Source of the DNA: Arcuatula senhousia
Lineage: Eukaryota; Mollusca; Bivalvia; Mytilida; Mytilidae
Assembly (NCBI GenBank): GCA_963971305.1
Contig: CAXARO010000971.1
Span: forward strand, 1 to 64,000
Direction of reading: 5' to 3'
Length of the DNA stretch: 64,000 nucleotides
The translations under genes were made by a program, and so were the position numbers. How positions within the stretch are numbered: the stretch's first letter is position 1; each line of letters starts with the position of its first letter. The notes beneath the pieces are model-generated. The model had not been told where the DNA came from. It worked only from the letters and a program-made list of their open reading frames with translations, and ran no database searches. Positions 44,189 to 54,198 of the stretch are shown in pieces.

Positions 44189-44811
44189 CAGATGGGTCCA
44201 GTCCTAACTTGTACAAAAGTGGACAAAAAGCAGACTTTTGGACAGGTAAGGTCAGCTTGAGCTGTCCGGAACGTGAACTTTGGTCTGTTTGAGTGGACCA
44301 CGGTCCGCTTTGTCTGGTCAGGTTCACTATATTGACAGGACAGGAGCTGACCTGACCAGAAGTCTGGTCAGCTAAAAGCTGTCCTGACCAGAAGTCTGGT
44401 CAGCTAAAAGCTGTCCTGACCAGAAGTCTGGTCAGCTAAAAGCTGTCCTGACCAGAAGTCTGGTCAGCTAAGGGCTGTCCTGACCAGAAGTCTGGTCAGC
44501 TAAGAGCTGTCCTGGCCTAAAGTCTGGTCAGCTTATAGCTGTCCTGACTAAAGGTCTTGTCAGCTAAGAGCTGTCTTGACCAGAGGTCTGGTCAGCTAAT
44601 ACCAGACCAGACCTGTGGTCAGGTCAGCTTTAAGCTGTCTTGTGATAGGTTTAGAAAGCAGACCAAGGACAAAGTCTGCTATTAAAGCGAACTTCAGACC
44701 TGTCCACGGTCCACTAAGGCTGACCAGAATGCTGTCCAGAGTGAACCAAGACTTGACTTTGGACAGGTTCTCTGGTCCACTTGCCATCCAGGTTAGGACT
44801 GGACCCATCTG
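44189..44811. mobile_element. Tc1/mariner-like MITE with an internal array of hairpin repeats
   Basis: 623 bp flanked by TA (44187-44188 and 44812-44813). Terminal inverted repeats start CAGATGGGTCCAGTCCTAAC (20 bp identical, about 36 bp with mismatches). TA duplication and CA-starting ends fit the Tc1/mariner group. There is no transposase. The frames on both strands are by-products of the repeats. Confidence 0.75.
44346..44605. repeat. Eight tandem 32 bp hairpin units
   Basis: Each unit contains CTGACCAG-aagt-CTGGTCAG, an 8 bp perfect palindrome, spaced by GCTAAAAGCTGTC. The first five units are nearly identical and the last three diverged. Confidence 0.85.
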
Positions 44812-44813
44812 TA

Positions 44814-45611
44814 CATCCCAAAGTTACAAGTTGGTCTTCAAATGCTGACACCTCATTGCAAGTTTAAGACGGTGCCTAGCACCAGGTAAAGCAGAGTTCT
44901 TTGTGAAATGTAATTAATACTTAATCTGTGTATGGAGTTATGTTTTACCAGTTCGGAAATATCCAGTTCTTACAGATGCCCATGTTACATTTAATGCAAT
45001 ACAGTGGAAGGCTTCCTAATACATGCATGCTAAATAATAAAAAGATAAAATAACTTACATCGACAACATCATTAAGTTTTTCAAACTGTACCAACAGAAT
45101 TTTGTTGTAACAAATAATCATGAGACCAAATGATAATTTTTGTGTAATTGAGGGATTTTTCCGGAAATACAATGAACTCGAAAATGACGAATTGGTACAC
45201 CTTTGCTTCTTTTCTGTTTGACCATTGATTTTTTTTTAGTTTTAATTTTTTAGACCCTCTGACCAAAAACTTTGCTGTTTCCAAAAAAAAAAAATTATCA
45301 AAATTTACCTTTTTTTTGCCTGCTGTCCCGATTTTGTTCCAGATTGTATTTTTCCAGAAAGGAAATATTAATGAAAGTACATATGTAATTGCAGTCTGCT
45401 GTCCAATGAATTCGTAGATGAGCATATTCACAATGGTGGTATATATACATGTATATGGCAGTCTTTGGTACTTGCAGTCCTCCGACTGATGACATGAAAA
45501 GTCATTGGGGAAAAAATTTCCATCACCATTTTTTTCTCTGACCCTTCAGTTTTTGTCAAAAAGTCTGTAAAACTAAAAATAAAAAATAGGGCATGTAATG
45601 GGACATTAAAT
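44814..45611. other. Intergenic DNA, nothing recognised
   Basis: A/T-rich with homopolymer T and A runs. The minus-strand 116- and 75-residue frames have no recognisable domain and no support. Confidence 0.4.
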
Positions 45612-46196
45612 GATACCCCGCCACGTTATAATATCAAAAGTTCATGAAATTTGATTTCAAAGTGGTCTTTCTCGAAAACTATTTTTCGGATCAAGCTGGA
45701 AATTGAACTTGACCTGTATTTTATTGTACTCAATAGCTGTACAAAATATCATTTGAATCCCATGAAGCGTTTTCAAGTAATTGGTCGGAAACTCAAAATT
45801 TCATGAAATTTGATTTTTCAAAGTGACCTATCTCAAAAACTATTTATTGGATCATGCTGGAAATCAAACTTCACCTGTATTTTATTGTACTAAACAACTG
45901 TGCAAAATATCATTCAAATTTTCAAGTTATTGGTCGGAAACTCAAAATTTCATGAAATTTGATTTTTCAAATTGGCCTATCTCGAAAACTAATTTTTGGA
46001 TCATGCTGGAAATCGAACTTGACCTGTATTTTATTGTACTTTACAGCTGTGCAAAATATCATTCAAATCCTTTGACACGTTTTCAAGTTTTTGGTCGGAA
46101 ACCTTCGGGGGACGGACAGACGGATGTACGGACGGACGGATAGACACCGAAAAAAACTGAGGGTATAATAACCTGCCACTTCGTGTGGCGGGTATA
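45612..46196 (-). mobile_element. Pearl-like non-autonomous element (family TACCCGCCAC), about three core units
   Basis: On the minus strand it begins TATACCCGCCACACGAAGTGG with a hairpin, then a CCGT microsatellite (about 46111-46145). Core units follow, marked by CCTGTATTTTATTGTACT at 45713, 45874 and 46023. Spacing is 161 bp, then 149 bp after a short deletion. The far end GATACCCCGCCACG mirrors the start. Confidence 0.7.
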
Positions 46197-46872
46197 AAAA
46201 ACTTTGGCCTTATTTTGAAGGTATCATTTTTAAACCAAACTGTTTGCAATAATAAAGCTATCACAACTTGAACTTGCATGTAGTTTTGTGGTGTATTTTT
46301 AATTTGCTACTGATTTTTATACATGTATGTACATTGTAGGTTGTTGAATTGTGACTAGTGAAAGTTTATTCCACATCTTAAATGTACATTTAATATGTAC
46401 AGTGTACCTCTTATTAAAATTATTTGTTTGTACAATACATATACTACCTGTCCTATATGTGCTAGTACCTGTCTTACCAAGCTAACAAGCTGGTCAAATT
46501 CACTAGTTATATAATTTTACACAAACATTAAAGTTTTGCATATAGGTCTTTTCCACTTTTCCATGTAAAGTTTTGTACATGTTGTATGTGCAGGTCTGGT
46601 TTGCTTTTCCACGTAACGTTTCGGGTCACTTTCTTCTTTTTTTCTGGGTACAATCTTCCTGCAACAGAAGGAATAAAACACAAAGAACCAAGTTTTATAA
46701 CATGTACAATTTTTGTACATACATGTACACAATGTAAACAAGTGTCGAGTGATACAAATTATTTTACTCCAACAACACTGAATAGGTTGACACAATAGCC
46801 CACACAATAGTTCATTTGTAACTTACACATATACATGTACATTTGATGATTAATAATCATGATAATATAGTA
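46197..46872. other. Intergenic DNA, no gene seen
   Basis: Rich in ACATGTAC-type words. The short frames on both strands lack recognisable motifs. Confidence 0.4.
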
Positions 46873-46877
46873 TAATC

Positions 46878-47496
46878 TGTACCGACTTATGATCGGCAAG
46901 TGTAACCAGTTATGGGCGTGTAAAGAACGAGAACCAGCAGGTGTAATGTGTCTTTAATCCCAATAACATATGGTGAAAAACTGAAAGAAACAAATAACAA
47001 TAATAAGTACAAAATACACAAATACACGAATTATCTGAAAGAATTAAAGTCAATATAGCGATAAACAATGAAAGGTTATTGCCGATTAATTAATATAAAC
47101 AGGCCCAGCCGGGAAATGTTCAAATATGACGGTATCGTGAATCGGAATTTGTCACAGTCGAAATATCAAAAATATAAACGTTAATTCACAAGAAAAACAG
47201 ATAATTTGTTGAATCGAGTCACTATTAATATGTTTCCATAGATATTTTGTGGATATTCGCCAAACTTACGTGGTGGTATGCCGCGAATCGTGTCCAAATT
47301 AATTCCTTGCAGGATATAAAAATGGCTACCTATTTACTACCTGTATGTGTAATTCTTGTACTCGACAGTACAGTACGCACGTCGATCGCTTGACCCAAGA
47401 CTGGTTTCGGCACAGGTAGCGGCGATTTAAATTTAATCACGATAAGGAAGTTTAAATCTATATTTAAAAATAAACAATGAAAGTTGTGACAGTACA
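46878..47496 (-). repeat. 3' LTR of the BEL/Pao element
   Basis: 619 bp, near-identical to 53009-53640. It lacks the 13 bp CAGTTAAATAAGC present in the other LTR. Confidence 0.95.
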
Positions 47497-47930
47497 CTCC
47501 CCGTCTGGTATCCTCGGGATATCACTATGTTTAGACGATAAAATCGTTGACACACAAGATGTTGAGATCAGATTCAACGATGAAGGCGAACAATATAAAT
47601 CCAATATTATTAGAATAAAATAATACGAATAATAACACAAAATCAACAGTTCAAAGGACGAATCCGGCAGGATGATCTTCGCATGGATGAATGTAGACGC
47701 GATCCTGGTGATCCAACGTTGTATGGCATCCAGCGTTGCCCAATGGGAAAAGTAGTTGATCTGCTGATCCAACGTTACCACGCACGGCGTGGGAAGGAAC
47801 TACCTGTTCCATAAAGTCTAACCAAAGATATATTTGCATATCTGCATCTGCTGTCCCTGGTGTGGGTTTAAGCCTCGTCGTTTTCCTGGAGGAGTATCAA
47901 CTCTGTTATGGGGCGAGTATATACGGTAGG
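47497..47930 (-). other. BEL/Pao 3' untranslated region
   Basis: Non-coding between the end of the integrase-side frame and the 3' LTR, with a purine-rich tract next to the LTR. The small frames here have no recognised content. Confidence 0.5.
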
Positions 47931-48401
47931 TTAACCGTCAACTTGGACTTGTACTTCAGCTGATCGAACATGTCCATCGGCTCCCTTGATTGGATGAACG
48001 ATAATGCCAACGGGCCACTGTGTCCGACACAAAGCGTTGTCCTTCAGAAGAACCGTATCTCCTTCTTCGAGGTCTCGATGTTCTTCGGTCCACTTTTGTC
48101 GTGTCATCAATGTTGGAAGGTATTCCTTCTTCCATCTTGTCCAGAATATGTTGGCCAATGCTTGGACTCGTTTCCACTCGTCAAGACAGAGATTTCTTTT
48201 GTCTGAAAGTTCGGGATGTTCTACAGAGAAGACATAGTCGGTCTTCTGTGTCAGTAACATATTTGGTGTGAGTACCAAAGGGTTTTCCGGGTCGGATGAT
48301 ACAGGAATTAGAGGCCTAGAGTTGATAATTGCTGTGGCCTCTGCCATAAATGTGTTGAGGACATCATGAGTGAGCGTCTTTCCTTCGTTCCCTAGAAGCA
48401 T
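47931..48401 (-). pseudogene. BEL/Pao integrase C-terminal part with DUF5641-like domain (frameshifted from the main ORF)
   Basis: The frame continues the main polyprotein after a frameshift: MLLGNEGKTLTHDVLNTFM, AIINSRPLIP, LTPNMLLTQK, then WKRVQALANIFWTRWKKEYL and DTVLLKDN. These match the integrase end and the DUF5641 region of BEL/Pao pol. The shift is explained by the 8 bp tandem duplication TAGAAGCA TAGAAGCA at 48393-48408. Without it the two frames join. Confidence 0.85.
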
Positions 48402-51400
48402 AGAAGCATAGAATCCAGTATCCTCCTTGTGACGCCGATCATTCGCTCCCAGACGCCGCCCATATGAGATGAGTGTGGCGGGTTAAAGATCCACACGGTA
48501 TCGGATTCCCTCAAAAACTTTTGGACGGGCTCGTCTTCCACGTTGATAGCTTCAATGCCTAGCTCCTTGACAGCACCTATGAAATTGGTTCCTCTGTCCG
48601 ACCGGAAGATCTTTACTTTGCCTTTGATAGAAGTGAAGCGTTTCAAAGCGTTGATGAAGGCAGATGAGCTCATCTCTTCTAAAAGTTCTATGTGAACAGC
48701 TCTGGTTACCAAGCATGTAAATAGAATTGCCCAGCGCTTAGAGTTGGCACTGCCGCCACGTGTCCTGCGGGTCACTATAGTCCATGGCCCAAATGCGTCG
48801 ACACCCACATTAGTGAACGGAGGTGTTGGTTCCAGACGGTCCCTCGGGAGTGATGACATTATCTGGCCTTCAAACTTGCCGCGGAGCTTCCTGCACTCCA
48901 CACATTTGTGAATGATGGATGATATCAAGCGCCTTGCTCCAGTTATCCATAGTCCTGCCGCTCTGATGGCTTCTTCAGTGAAGTGACGACCCAGATGTTT
49001 GACGTCTTCGTGATGGTGTTTAACGAGCAGTGTTGCCAGGTAATGGCGTCCTGGAATGATGAGAGGCCTTTTCTCCGTTAGACTCAAGTCTGATTTGTCT
49101 ATACGTCCGCCGACTCTTAATAGGCCACGTTCGTCGATAAACGGGTTGAGGTCGCGTATAGGACTCCTCTTCGGAAGTGCTTCCTCCCTGTGAATGCAGT
49201 CTAATTCCTCACTATAAAATTCAGCCTGCATTTGTCTGAACAGAGATGTTTTGGCATCGTCGTAGTGCTCGACTGTTAGGTTTGTTTCTACGTTCCCGTG
49301 TAAACGGGATTGTTTTTGTGTAGCAGCTTGTTCCACAAGCGAGTTCCAGGTTTCGAATTGTTCGAAATTGTTGATTTCTACCTCTTCTTTGGTTTGCGTT
49401 TTAAACACTTGGACTGACCGGATCTCCTTGTCGCAATCCGCGTCTACAAGCTCAAACGTGTCATTTGTTTTGTCGCTGGAGTTTGACTCCAGGAATGACT
49501 TTGGTCCCTGCAGCCAGTCGCTAGATTGAAGTTCTGATGCGAGAATGGATCTCGTAGCTGCGTCCGCGGGATTCTTATCTGTCTGACATGGTTTCTCGAT
49601 TGTTGAAGGCAGTCCATTCTGGGTAATACACGTCCTTTTTACGTTAACCTCCGGTGCGATGTGTTGCCCATCTAGGCATACCTCGCCAATCACGACCCAG
49701 CCTAAGCTCAGTTTCTGTGCGTAAGGGGCGTTAATTGACCCCATTGGTAATCTTTGGTCAATAACATGATGCACCGCTGGCAAGGTTCTACCAAGTAGTA
49801 GAAGAATCTCGGCACTGTCGTCCAAAGGCAGGATATGGCCAGCTAGATCTTGAAGATGTGTATGATAGGCTGCTACTTCCGGTGTTGGAATTTCGTTCCG
49901 ATTGTGTGGAATGGAATCACATTCGATGAGCTTCGGTAGGTTAAACTGTGTTGTGTCATGAACAGATTTTATTACGAAGTCATGCGCTACTCTTCCAGAC
50001 GCTTGAACTTTGCCTGAGCATGTTGTCAGGGTGTAATGCTCTGATGGACCATCAATGTTGAACACATCGAAGAATTCTGACGCAGCCAGACACCTATTAC
50101 TTTGGTCATCGATGATGGCATACATTCGATGAACGTTTGAAGGATTGCCTTTCCGGAAGACATCCACTGGCAAGATTTTGGCACAGGACTTGCCGCCGCT
50201 GTATGGGTCTCCACATATGTCAGTGCATGTGGAATTCACGTTTTGGCCAGTGTTAGTCCTGCCGGAGTTCCCTGGCTCCCCGCCGTTCTGTTGGAAGGGT
50301 CTGCGGGATGGTCCCGTATGACTGTACTGGTCAATGTGCAGTGCTGTTGCGTGGTATTTGCTGTTGCAATCACTGCATGGAGTGGCATCTTGGCAATCAC
50401 GACTTATGTGGCTGTTGGAGCGACAACACTTGTAGCATATGTTGTTCTCCTTGAGAATCTTCTTCCGTTCGTCAATTGGTTTGGCCTTGAATTTGCGACA
50501 TTCATTCAAGGTGTGCTTAGACTTGTGAAGAATGCAGCGTTCATTAGGGTCTATTGACTTCTCTGGCTGCTGACTTGTGCCGTCCGTTTCCTCTGTGTCT
50601 GTCTTGTGGACGCTGACTGTTCGCTTAGTTTGAACGTGTCGCTTTGATACGGAGCTAAGAGCCCCAGTATGAGACGACTCAAACATTAGGCCTGGGTTGT
50701 TCTTGATCTTGCTGATATCTTTGATGAACTGCAAGAACACCGAGAAGGGTGGGTACGTGACCCCATACTGCTTCATGTGGTTGGCAGCTGTAGATACCCA
50801 TTTCTCTTGTAGTCCGTAGGGTAGTTTGCTTACTATGGGTTTAATTCCCGATGATGTATCAAAGTAACCCAAGAGCGTGTGGTATTCAGGGTTCTCCTTG
50901 ATGAACTGGATTTCAGACAGAAGGTCGGAGAGTTCATAAAACTTTCTGTTGTCCTTGTTGGAAAGATTTGGGAAGTTTCCAAGTTTTTGCTTGATGGACT
51001 CTTCAACCATTTCCGGTGCACCATACCGCTCGTCCAAGCGTTCCCAAAGTCTTCGTAGTCCTTCTGAAGGGTTGGCAATGCTTGAAGCTTGAATGCTGAC
51101 GGCATAACGTGCTGACTCGTTGCCTAACCATTTGACAAGCAAGTCCAGTTCTTCTGAGTCCGAGACTTCAAGCTCGTTGACGACACACTTGAATTTGTTT
51201 TTCCAGGCCTGGTATGACTCGGCCTTGTCGTTGAAGGTAGATAGGCGTGAGAACAAGAGGTCCTTCCTTAGAAGGAACTTTGTGATGTCAGACGCCGTGT
51301 TTGGTTCCTTGGCTGGAGCTGCCCCTGTTGTTGATCTATGTTGTGTTGGAACATACTCTGGAGCATGGCAATTCAATGAAGGAATCGATCCGGTTTTGTA

Positions 51401-52672
51401 ACCGCTGGATGTTTGAGGAAATGACACCGTCATGGCAGGCTTTCTATAGTCATCTGACTTAAGCAGTGTCCCTTTTGACGTGGACATGTTTGTTGTAGCA
51501 GGTACAGGTCGTGGACGTGAATCTTGAATATCCTTATATCCCACGTGTCTTGGAGACTCTGCTGGTTTTGTTACGTTGAAATGAGCCGTTACCTTAGGTT
51601 TAACTACGGGTTCAGACCCGATGAATGTCTCTACTTTGGCTGGTTGTGGGTTTTCCAGTTTTGGAATCTGCTGTGTCACATAAGTCTGGACTATATCCAG
51701 TGGGTCCATCTTAGGCAATGAAGAAAGGTCGTCCAAATTCTGGCTTTTGAAGTCGTCTTCGCCTGCTGCTAGAACATTCGCTTCTGCCATGGCTACTGCG
51801 GCGTCTTGTTCCGTTTGCAGAAGTTGGATTTCTGCCTTGACCTTAGCCTTTTTGTGAGCCGCTACTGCTGCTATCAACTCCATTTCAGCCTTTTGTTGGC
51901 TAGCTTTTTGTTCCATTTCTGCCTTTTGTTGGCTAGCTTTTTGTTCCATTTCTGCCTTTTGTTGAATGGCCGTTTGTTCCATTTCGGCTTTATGCATAGC
52001 CGTTTTTCTTTGAACCTCCTGGTCGATGTCAGCTTCTTGCATTTGCAACATGGCTCCTTTTTTAGCAAACTCAACTTTAGCCAATGCGGCTTCAGCTGCT
52101 GCACGCTTCATTTGTATCGTGCTGACTGAACCAGATGACCCTTGGCTGTTGCTTTTCCCGGTTTTACGGGATTTTCTTGACGATCTCTCTGAAACTACAG
52201 AGCCAGTCTCCATAAGCGAGGATAGCATCGACTTGACTGTGTCAATGGCTGCTTCTGCTATTTTGCAGTAGGCAGATGATGATTTGGTAAACAGGTCAAG
52301 GTCCTTCATGCTTTCGGTTGTTCTCTGTGACGTCAGAAATTCGACGTAGCAGTCCTTCTGTTGGCGATACCTCTCCAAGGCAGTGATTATCCGCTCATTG
52401 AGTGTAGCCAGTGCGTTTTCGTTCTTAGGAGTGCTCTGGACGTCTTGAATGACGGCGTGGAGCCTGTTCCAGAGGTCCTCTGCCTGCTCGGCGTGTTTAC
52501 GGCTCTGGCTCTCATAGAGTTGTTTCCCTTTTTCGCTAAGGGTGCGAATGCGCTGTTCCTTGTCTGACTCAGTTTCTTGAGTAGCCTCTGTGTTTGGCGG
52601 TTGTGCCTCCATATCTTGGCCATGGTCCATATTGACTTCTAAATTTTCAGTTGTTATTGAGTCAGCTGACAT
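48392..52672 (-). CDS. BEL/Pao gag-protease-integrase polyprotein with RT/RNase H deleted
   Basis: 1,426 codons from ATG 52672. Residues 1-330 are coiled-coil rich, with a 12-residue repeat KAEMEQKASQQ. About 465-655 is the BEL gag domain (DUF1759-like: LLFSRLSTF, AWKNKFKCVV). About 720-790 holds cysteine/histidine knuckles (ICYKCCRSNSHISRDC). About 840-980 is the DUF1758-type aspartic protease (IIDDQSNRCLA). After LGWVVIGEVC the protein jumps near residue 1028 straight to KNPADAATRS, normally found after RNase H. About 1215-1260 is the integrase zinc region (KHLGRHF, KCVECRKL), then the core with Asp in VDAFGPW and RSDRGTNF and Glu in GGVWERM. It ends prematurely at LLCF because of the 8 bp duplication. 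A gag supplied by this copy may be functional; replication would need RT in trans. Confidence 0.9.
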   Translation of the reverse strand: MSADSITTENLEVNMDHGQDMEAQPPNTEATQETESDKEQRIRTLSEKGKQLYESQSRKHAEQAEDLWNRLHAVIQDVQSTPKNENALATLNERIITALERYRQQKDCYVEFLTSQRTTESMKDLDLFTKSSSAYCKIAEAAIDTVKSMLSSLMETGSVVSERSSRKSRKTGKSNSQGSSGSVSTIQMKRAAAEAALAKVEFAKKGAMLQMQEADIDQEVQRKTAMHKAEMEQTAIQQKAEMEQKASQQKAEMEQKASQQKAEMELIAAVAAHKKAKVKAEIQLLQTEQDAAVAMAEANVLAAGEDDFKSQNLDDLSSLPKMDPLDIVQTYVTQQIPKLENPQPAKVETFIGSEPVVKPKVTAHFNVTKPAESPRHVGYKDIQDSRPRPVPATTNMSTSKGTLLKSDDYRKPAMTVSFPQTSSGYKTGSIPSLNCHAPEYVPTQHRSTTGAAPAKEPNTASDITKFLLRKDLLFSRLSTFNDKAESYQAWKNKFKCVVNELEVSDSEELDLLVKWLGNESARYAVSIQASSIANPSEGLRRLWERLDERYGAPEMVEESIKQKLGNFPNLSNKDNRKFYELSDLLSEIQFIKENPEYHTLLGYFDTSSGIKPIVSKLPYGLQEKWVSTAANHMKQYGVTYPPFSVFLQFIKDISKIKNNPGLMFESSHTGALSSVSKRHVQTKRTVSVHKTDTEETDGTSQQPEKSIDPNERCILHKSKHTLNECRKFKAKPIDERKKILKENNICYKCCRSNSHISRDCQDATPCSDCNSKYHATALHIDQYSHTGPSRRPFQQNGGEPGNSGRTNTGQNVNSTCTDICGDPYSGGKSCAKILPVDVFRKGNPSNVHRMYAIIDDQSNRCLAASEFFDVFNIDGPSEHYTLTTCSGKVQASGRVAHDFVIKSVHDTTQFNLPKLIECDSIPHNRNEIPTPEVAAYHTHLQDLAGHILPLDDSAEILLLLGRTLPAVHHVIDQRLPMGSINAPYAQKLSLGWVVIGEVCLDGQHIAPEVNVKRTCITQNGLPSTIEKPCQTDKNPADAATRSILASELQSSDWLQGPKSFLESNSSDKTNDTFELVDADCDKEIRSVQVFKTQTKEEVEINNFEQFETWNSLVEQAATQKQSRLHGNVETNLTVEHYDDAKTSLFRQMQAEFYSEELDCIHREEALPKRSPIRDLNPFIDERGLLRVGGRIDKSDLSLTEKRPLIIPGRHYLATLLVKHHHEDVKHLGRHFTEEAIRAAGLWITGARRLISSIIHKCVECRKLRGKFEGQIMSSLPRDRLEPTPPFTNVGVDAFGPWTIVTRRTRGGSANSKRWAILFTCLVTRAVHIELLEEMSSSAFINALKRFTSIKGKVKIFRSDRGTNFIGAVKELGIEAINVEDEPVQKFLRESDTVWIFNPPHSSHMGGVWERMIGVTRRILDSMLLCF

Positions 52673-53008
52673 TATTTCAACAAAGGTGTGCCCGTTACTG
52701 TTTAAACGTGAGAGCAGAGTGCCCCATACAATTTAAACGCAAGGGCAAGTGATCCTGATGGCCTATTTCAACCTTGGATGGGATCCTGTCAGGCTGTCTA
52801 GATGTAGGACTGGCGTGTCAAAATACCTGTCCCGATGTGGTTTAGAAATCCGGTTGGAAAACCAAAGGGCTGTGGTACTTCAGTTGTTTGAGGTTGTGTC
52901 CAATGCTGGAACGATCCTCCTCCCGAGAAGTGATGACCCTTTTGTGTCCACTATACTACTACTTGCTGGAAAGTTTTGGCTGAGACCGGCGATCTGTCAC
53001 TTTTTCAC
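52673..53008 (-). other. BEL/Pao leader between 5' LTR and gag
   Basis: 336 bp untranslated leader. The first bases after the LTR on the minus strand (GTGAAAAAGTGACAGATCG) do not show an obvious tRNA-complementary TGG start. Confidence 0.6.
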
Positions 53009-53640
53009 TGTACTGACTTATGATCGGCAAGTGTAACCAGTTATGGGCGTGTAAAGAACGAGAACCAGCAGGTGTAATGTGTCTTTAATCCCAATAACAT
53101 ATGGTGAAAAACTGAAAGAAACAAATAACAATAATAAGTACAAAATACACAAATACACGAATTATCTGAAAGAATTAAAGTCAATATAGCGATAAACAAT
53201 GAAAGGTTATTGCCGATTAATTAATATAAACCAGTTAAATAAGCAGGCCCAGCCGGGAAATGTTCAAATATGACGGTATCGTGAATCGGAATTTGTCACA
53301 GTCGAAATATCAAAAATATAAACGTTAATTCACAAGAAAAACAGATAATTTGTTGAATCGAGTCACTATTAATATGTTTCCATAGATATTTTGTGGATAT
53401 TCGCCAAACTTACGTGGTGGTATGCCGCGAATCGTGTCCAAATTAATTCCTTGCAGGATATAAAAATGGCTACCTATTTACTACCTGTATGTGTAATTCT
53501 AGTACTCGACAGTACAGTACGCACGTCGATCGCTTGACCCAAGACTGGTTTCGGCACAGGTAGCGGCGATTTAAATTTAATCACGATAAGGAAGTTTAAA
53601 TCTATATTTAAAAATAAACAATGAAAGTTGTGACAGTACA
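53009..53640 (-). repeat. 5' LTR of the BEL/Pao element
   Basis: 632 bp, near-identical to 46878-47496, followed by the target duplication TAATC. Confidence 0.95.
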
Positions 53641-53645
53641 TAATC

Positions 53646-53960
53646 ATTATACCTGTACATGTACAACTTACAAACAATGATACAACATGTGTATTGACTA
53701 ACTGTTAGATCGATATTTCCTAATTAATTGACAAAACCATGATCATTGATTTCTTTATTAAATGGCTTGGGGTTGTAAATGTGTCAATTAATCAATGATC
53801 GTCAATCAGTCAGTGGCTTCATAAGGACGTCAACTCAATACCTTTGTTTTTTTAACAATTTGAAATAGCGTCTCGGTAAAGACTGAAAGCATCTCGGCAA
53901 ATTACGATAGCGTCTCGGTCCCGAGATGCTATAAGGGCCTGGGGAGAACACTGAAACATG
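53646..53960. other. Intergenic DNA
   Basis: No gene seen. A short repeated phrase GCGTCTCGGTAAA / GCGTCTCGGTCCC occurs at 53870-53920. Confidence 0.4.
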
Positions 53961-53962
53961 TA

Positions 53963-54196
53963 CACAGGGACTTGCTCAGTCCCCTTTATCAATATTTTGC
54001 CAGTGTCAATATTTCATACTACATAACATGTTTTTTTCAAAAGGCAGATTGACTCTAGTATAACAAACATTGAATCTGGGTGCGGTACGAACAGGTTTAG
54101 GTACAAAAATGTACGAAACGACCCAAGGTACGAACAGCTTTCGGTACAAAATGACCCGATACCAAAAATATTGATAGAGGGGAGCAAGTCCCTGTG
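53963..54196. mobile_element. TA-flanked MITE with CACAGGGACTTGCTC ends
   Basis: 234 bp between TA dinucleotides (53961-53962 and 54197-54198). Terminal inverted repeats of 15 bp are perfect and extend to about 38 bp with a two-base indel (continuing TATCAATATTTT). Non-coding. Confidence 0.7.
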
Positions 54197-54198
54197 TA

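Larger units (their letters stand above)
46878..53640 (-). mobile_element. BEL/Pao LTR retrotransposon, complete ends, lacking RT and RNase H
   Basis: 6.76 kb between a perfect 5 bp target duplication TAATC (46873-46877 and 53641-53645). LTRs of 619 and 632 bp start TGTAC and end GTACA. They differ by about two substitutions plus one 13 bp indel, so insertion looks recent. The internal region encodes gag, zinc knuckles, protease and integrase, but RT/RNase H is missing. A purine-rich GACGGGGAG tract lies directly before the 3' LTR on the minus strand. No convincing primer binding site was identified next to the 5' LTR. Confidence 0.9.

Noticed and set aside
44346..44605. 32 bp repeats as a CRISPR array
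   Set aside because: The units are contiguous with no spacers and lie inside a TIR-bounded MITE.
50243..50557. Plus-strand frame of 104 residues within the BEL element
   Set aside because: Antisense to the conserved cysteine-knuckle region of gag; no independent support.
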